Assembly (NCBI GenBank): GCA_025128135.1
Contig: JAHLYW010000037.1
Coordinates: 1 to 44,249 of the forward strand
Length of the DNA: 44,249 nt
DNA from: Synechococcus sp. CS-1325
GTDB taxonomy: Bacteria > Cyanobacteriota > Cyanobacteriia > PCC-6307 > Cyanobiaceae
Direction of reading: 5' to 3'
A model generated the notes under the pieces. That model had not been told where the DNA came from. It did not search any database and saw only the letters and a program-made list of their open reading frames with translations. Positions 42,604 through 44,249 of the stretch are shown here, one piece after another. Both the position numbers and the translations under genes were made by a program. Positions within the stretch are counted from its first letter, which is position 1. The number at the start of each line of letters is the position of its first letter.

Positions 42604-42845
42604 GGATTCCACGGGACGTCAACGGCCAGCTCCTGGCTGAGCGCCTGCAACGCCATGGCTACGCGGTGACCCGACAAACAGGCAGCCACATGCGGCTGAG
42701 CCGAAGTTCTGGGGGCCAGTAGCAGCACCTCACGATTCCGGCGCACAAGCCGCTGAGAGTCGGCACCCTGCGCCAGATCCTCAAGGACGTGGCCACGCAG
42801 CTTGGCTGCTCGATCGAGGAGCTGATCGCCAGCCTGGGCCTATGA
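42600..42845 (+). pseudogene. HicA-like toxin interrupted by one in-frame TAG
   Basis: From the GTG at 42600 the frame reads LLAERLQRHGYAVTRQTGSHMRLSRSSGG, with the catalytic His in GSHM, then Gln, TAG (42720-42722), and continues QHLTIPAHKPLRVGTLRQILKDVATQLG to a stop at 42845. Both halves match HicA well and nothing else is broken. Homologues usually have Glu in the GGE-HHLTIP turn, so a GAG to TAG change is again the simplest history. Without read-through the 40-residue product lacks half the fold. Confidence 0.82.
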
Positions 42846-43098
42846 GGGCTGGCCTTTGGGGCCGCGCTTCTTTTTCGTGGGGATCCTGTCCGCTGACGCT
42901 CGATAGCCACTGATCGGCGTGTCTCGCCCATTCGCTTCATGCGTTCAGTGGCATGGGCGCATCCTCGCTGGGGTGTGACGGGGGTGGCACTTGTGGGGGA
43001 AGAACACAGGCAAGCCAGGCCGCCATGTCAGCTCGTGATCGCCTTCGGCCTGCCCCACCGCTTGGCGTGCCTACGTTTGGCGGTGGTAAGGTAGCGGT
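42846..43098. other. Gene-free spacer between HicBA and HigBA
   Basis: No gene is supported. GGCC-TTTGG-GGCC followed by a C/T-rich run (42847-42875) might form a weak terminator after hicA. The last 40 bases before 43099 (GGTGGTAAGGTAGCGG) should contain the higBA promoter, but no clear -10/-35 pair is seen. Confidence 0.35.
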
Positions 43099-43407
43099 GT
43101 GATCAGGTCGTTTCGTTGCCGAGACACCCAGGCCCTGTTTTCGGGAAAGCCGGTGCGGCGCTTTGGGAGCATCGCTCGCACTGCCTTCTGCAAGCTCTCC
43201 TTCTGCAAGCTCTCCTTCCGCAAGCTCGCCATTCTTGATGCCGCCGCCTGCCTCAACGATCTGCAGATTCCACCAGGCACCCGCCTGGAGCCGCTCCGGG
43301 GAGACCGCCATGGCCAGCACAACATCCGCATCAACGACCAGTTCCGGCTCTACTTTCACTGGACGGAAGCCGGGCCAGAAGATGTCGAAATCGTTGACTA
43401 TCACTGA
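43099..43407 (+). CDS. higB: HigB-like toxin with a 10-residue tandem insertion
   Basis: A 102-residue HigB/RelE-type toxin. MIRSFRCRDTQALFSG opens the fold; LAILDAAACLNDLQIPPGTRLEPLRGDRHGQHNIRINDQFRLYFHWTEAGPEDVEIVDYH is the complete central and C-terminal domain, with the catalytic-site residues of HigB (GDRxGQ, NxQxRLxF, DVxxxDYH). In the helix before it the sequence FCKLSFCKLSFRKLA comes from three 15 bp units (43186-43230). Family members are about 92 residues, so the two extra units account exactly for the added length. HigB cleaves mRNA on the ribosome. The insertion sits in the helix linking to the active domain and may weaken the toxin. GTG start; antitoxin downstream. Confidence 0.85.
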   Translation: MIRSFRCRDTQALFSGKPVRRFGSIARTAFCKLSFCKLSFRKLAILDAAACLNDLQIPPGTRLEPLRGDRHGQHNIRINDQFRLYFHWTEAGPEDVEIVDYH

Positions 43408-43696
43408 CGTGATGCTCGTTCACCCGGGCGAGGTGCTGCTGGAGGAGTTCCTGCGGCCATTGGGGATCAGCCAGTACCGGTTGGCGCAGGCGATCGATGT
43501 GCCCGAGAGCCGCATCAACGCGATTGTGAAGGGCAGGCGCGCTATCACGGCAGACACCGATCTGCGCCTGTGCCGGTTCTTTGGTCTGAGCGAGGGCTTC
43601 TGGCTGCGGATGCAAGGGAGCCATGATCTGAAGCTGGCCAAGCAGGCTCTGGAAAGCGTGCTGCCGGCGATCGAGCCCATTCAGCCAATGGCGTGA
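43382..43696 (+). CDS. higA: HigA-like antitoxin (XRE helix-turn-helix)
   Basis: A 104-residue XRE-family protein: MLVHPGEVLLEEFLRPLGISQYRLAQAIDVPESRINAIVKGRRAITADTDLRLCRFFGLSEGFWLRMQGSHDLKLAKQ is the canonical HigA/VapI sequence. The start at 43382 overlaps higB by 26 bp; an ATG at 43412 would begin directly at MLVHPGEV and gives no overlap. The order toxin-antitoxin is normal for higBA. It binds its promoter and neutralises HigB. It appears intact. Confidence 0.92.
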   Translation: MSKSLTITDVMLVHPGEVLLEEFLRPLGISQYRLAQAIDVPESRINAIVKGRRAITADTDLRLCRFFGLSEGFWLRMQGSHDLKLAKQALESVLPAIEPIQPMA

Positions 43697-43699
43697 GCA

Positions 43700-44007
43700 G
43701 GGCTGGCGGCTCGGCGTCGCTCAGCTCCTCTCCGCCCAATAGGCGGTAGTGGTCGTTGGCGTAGCTGGTCACGCCGTTGACGGTGAGGTGGCGATCTGGG
43801 TCACGTCTTCGCCCAGGATCCGCCGGGCGATGTCCTCGGCTGGGGCCGGGCTGGCTGTTGCTTGGCAAATCAGCGGCCCAGCAGTTCCAACCGCTGCGCG
43901 GAAGCCTTCGGCTACAGCATCAGCGGCTGGTCGATGGGGCTCATGCGCATCCGCCGCGTCACGTCGTCGCGCAGGCGTTCGTAGGTGGGGGAGGGGGCAG
44001 GGGGCAT
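43700..44007 (-). pseudogene. HNH-HIT gene fragment C (5' end, broken)
   Basis: Minus-strand pieces read MPPAPSPTYERLRDDVTRRMRMSPIDQPLML, then in another frame AEDIARRILGEDVTQI, then in a third NGVTSYANDHYRLLGGEELSDAE, after which similarity ends at about 43715. The same segments occur in fragment A and in the damaged gene at 40746. A 28 bp insertion at 43891-43918 is related to the ones found in helicase copies 1 and 2. It represents the 5' end of a second HNH-HIT gene. Confidence 0.75.
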
Positions 44008-44128
44008 GGAGCGATGCTGGCGGTTGCCGGGCGCTCCGGCCAGGTCTGGTTTTGGGCGGCCCGTCAGGCTGGCGCCCCTGCTGGGATCCCTTCTGGCGTG
44101 GGCGCGTGGCGGCTGCAGCCAACCCAGT
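44004..44128. repeat. ~125 bp repeat, copy R3
   Basis: Third copy, running from GCATGGAGCGATG to CTGCAGCCAACCCAGTC. Its left part overlaps the presumed start of HNH-HIT fragment C, matching the layout at R1 (GCCATGGAGCGATG next to fragment A). Confidence 0.88.
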
Positions 44129-44149
44129 CCCCTCCATACCCAAAACCGA

Positions 44150-44249
44150 TGAGCAGGCCATGGCAAGACGTGCTGCGGGCCCTGGAGCCGCTCGGCCTGG
44201 GATCGGGGCGGTACTGGCGAGGGGCAGCAGAATGGGCACCATGACCGCC
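44150..44249 (+). other. Short frame at the right edge, start of an unknown gene or gene pair
   Basis: An ATG at 44150 opens MSRPWQDVLRALEPLGLGSGRYW and stops after 31 codons at 44242-44244; an ATG at 44240 overlaps that stop (ATGA) and runs off the window. The arrangement resembles the coupled small genes seen elsewhere in the array, but too little is present to name it. Confidence 0.2.

Noticed and set aside
1..44249. CRISPR array, tRNA or rRNA genes, transposase or integrase
   Set aside because: None was seen on reading both strands; the repeats found are few, irregularly spaced or coding.

Overview
The window looks like the chromosome of a marine or freshwater picocyanobacterium of the Synechococcus/Cyanobium type. 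The evidence is a high-light-inducible protein, a Psb32-like TPM protein, a type II NADH dehydrogenase, generally high GC, and compact genes with frequent GTG/TTG starts. No rRNA, tRNA, CRISPR array, transposase or integrase was recognised.

Region 1 (1-17.6 kb) is mostly ordinary chromosome. It holds a glycosyltransferase-like gene cut by the window edge, a lambda-type endolysin homologue with a signal peptide, Psb32/TPM, a MidA methyltransferase, NDH-2, a Tat-exported phosphoesterase, an HLIP, DoxX, a Coq4-like protein with a divergent TetR regulator, a DUF3598-like protein, a TerB-like protein and glutamate decarboxylase. It ends with an RND efflux pair divergent from a PadR regulator; a strong candidate operator lies between them.

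Region 2 (17.6-25.0 kb) holds a serine-hydrolase-fold protein that lacks its catalytic residues, an FAD monooxygenase, and a rearranged second copy of pieces of both. Between those pieces are a linear amide C-N hydrolase and a broken unknown gene. One monooxygenase fragment has replaced most of a YoeB/Txe toxin gene, leaving its YefM antitoxin orphaned. A Cys-form SelO protein follows.

Region 3 (25.0-35.2 kb) is a dense toxin-antitoxin (TA) array: MNT/HepT, MNT/HEPN, DUF433/DUF5615 and HicBA. The modules alternate with five truncated copies of the 3' end of one gene, the PLD-DEAD-DUF3427 helicase whose full copy closes the array at 31973-35149. Four of the copies share a sharp boundary at the helicase stop codon.

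Region 4 (35.2-40.1 kb) is visibly AT-rich and probably transferred. It carries a single-chain restriction-modification enzyme (PD-ExK nuclease plus N6-adenine methylase) and a translationally coupled pair made of an unrecognised 257-residue protein and a PIN-domain nuclease.

Region 5 (40.1-44.2 kb) is a second TA array: a ParE fragment, MazEF, HicBA and HigBA. It is interleaved with fragments of an HNH-HIT gene and three copies of a ~125 bp repeat. Across regions 2-5 at least a dozen TA loci appear. Antitoxins are mostly intact, while many toxin genes carry single lesions, three of them an in-frame TAG codon.
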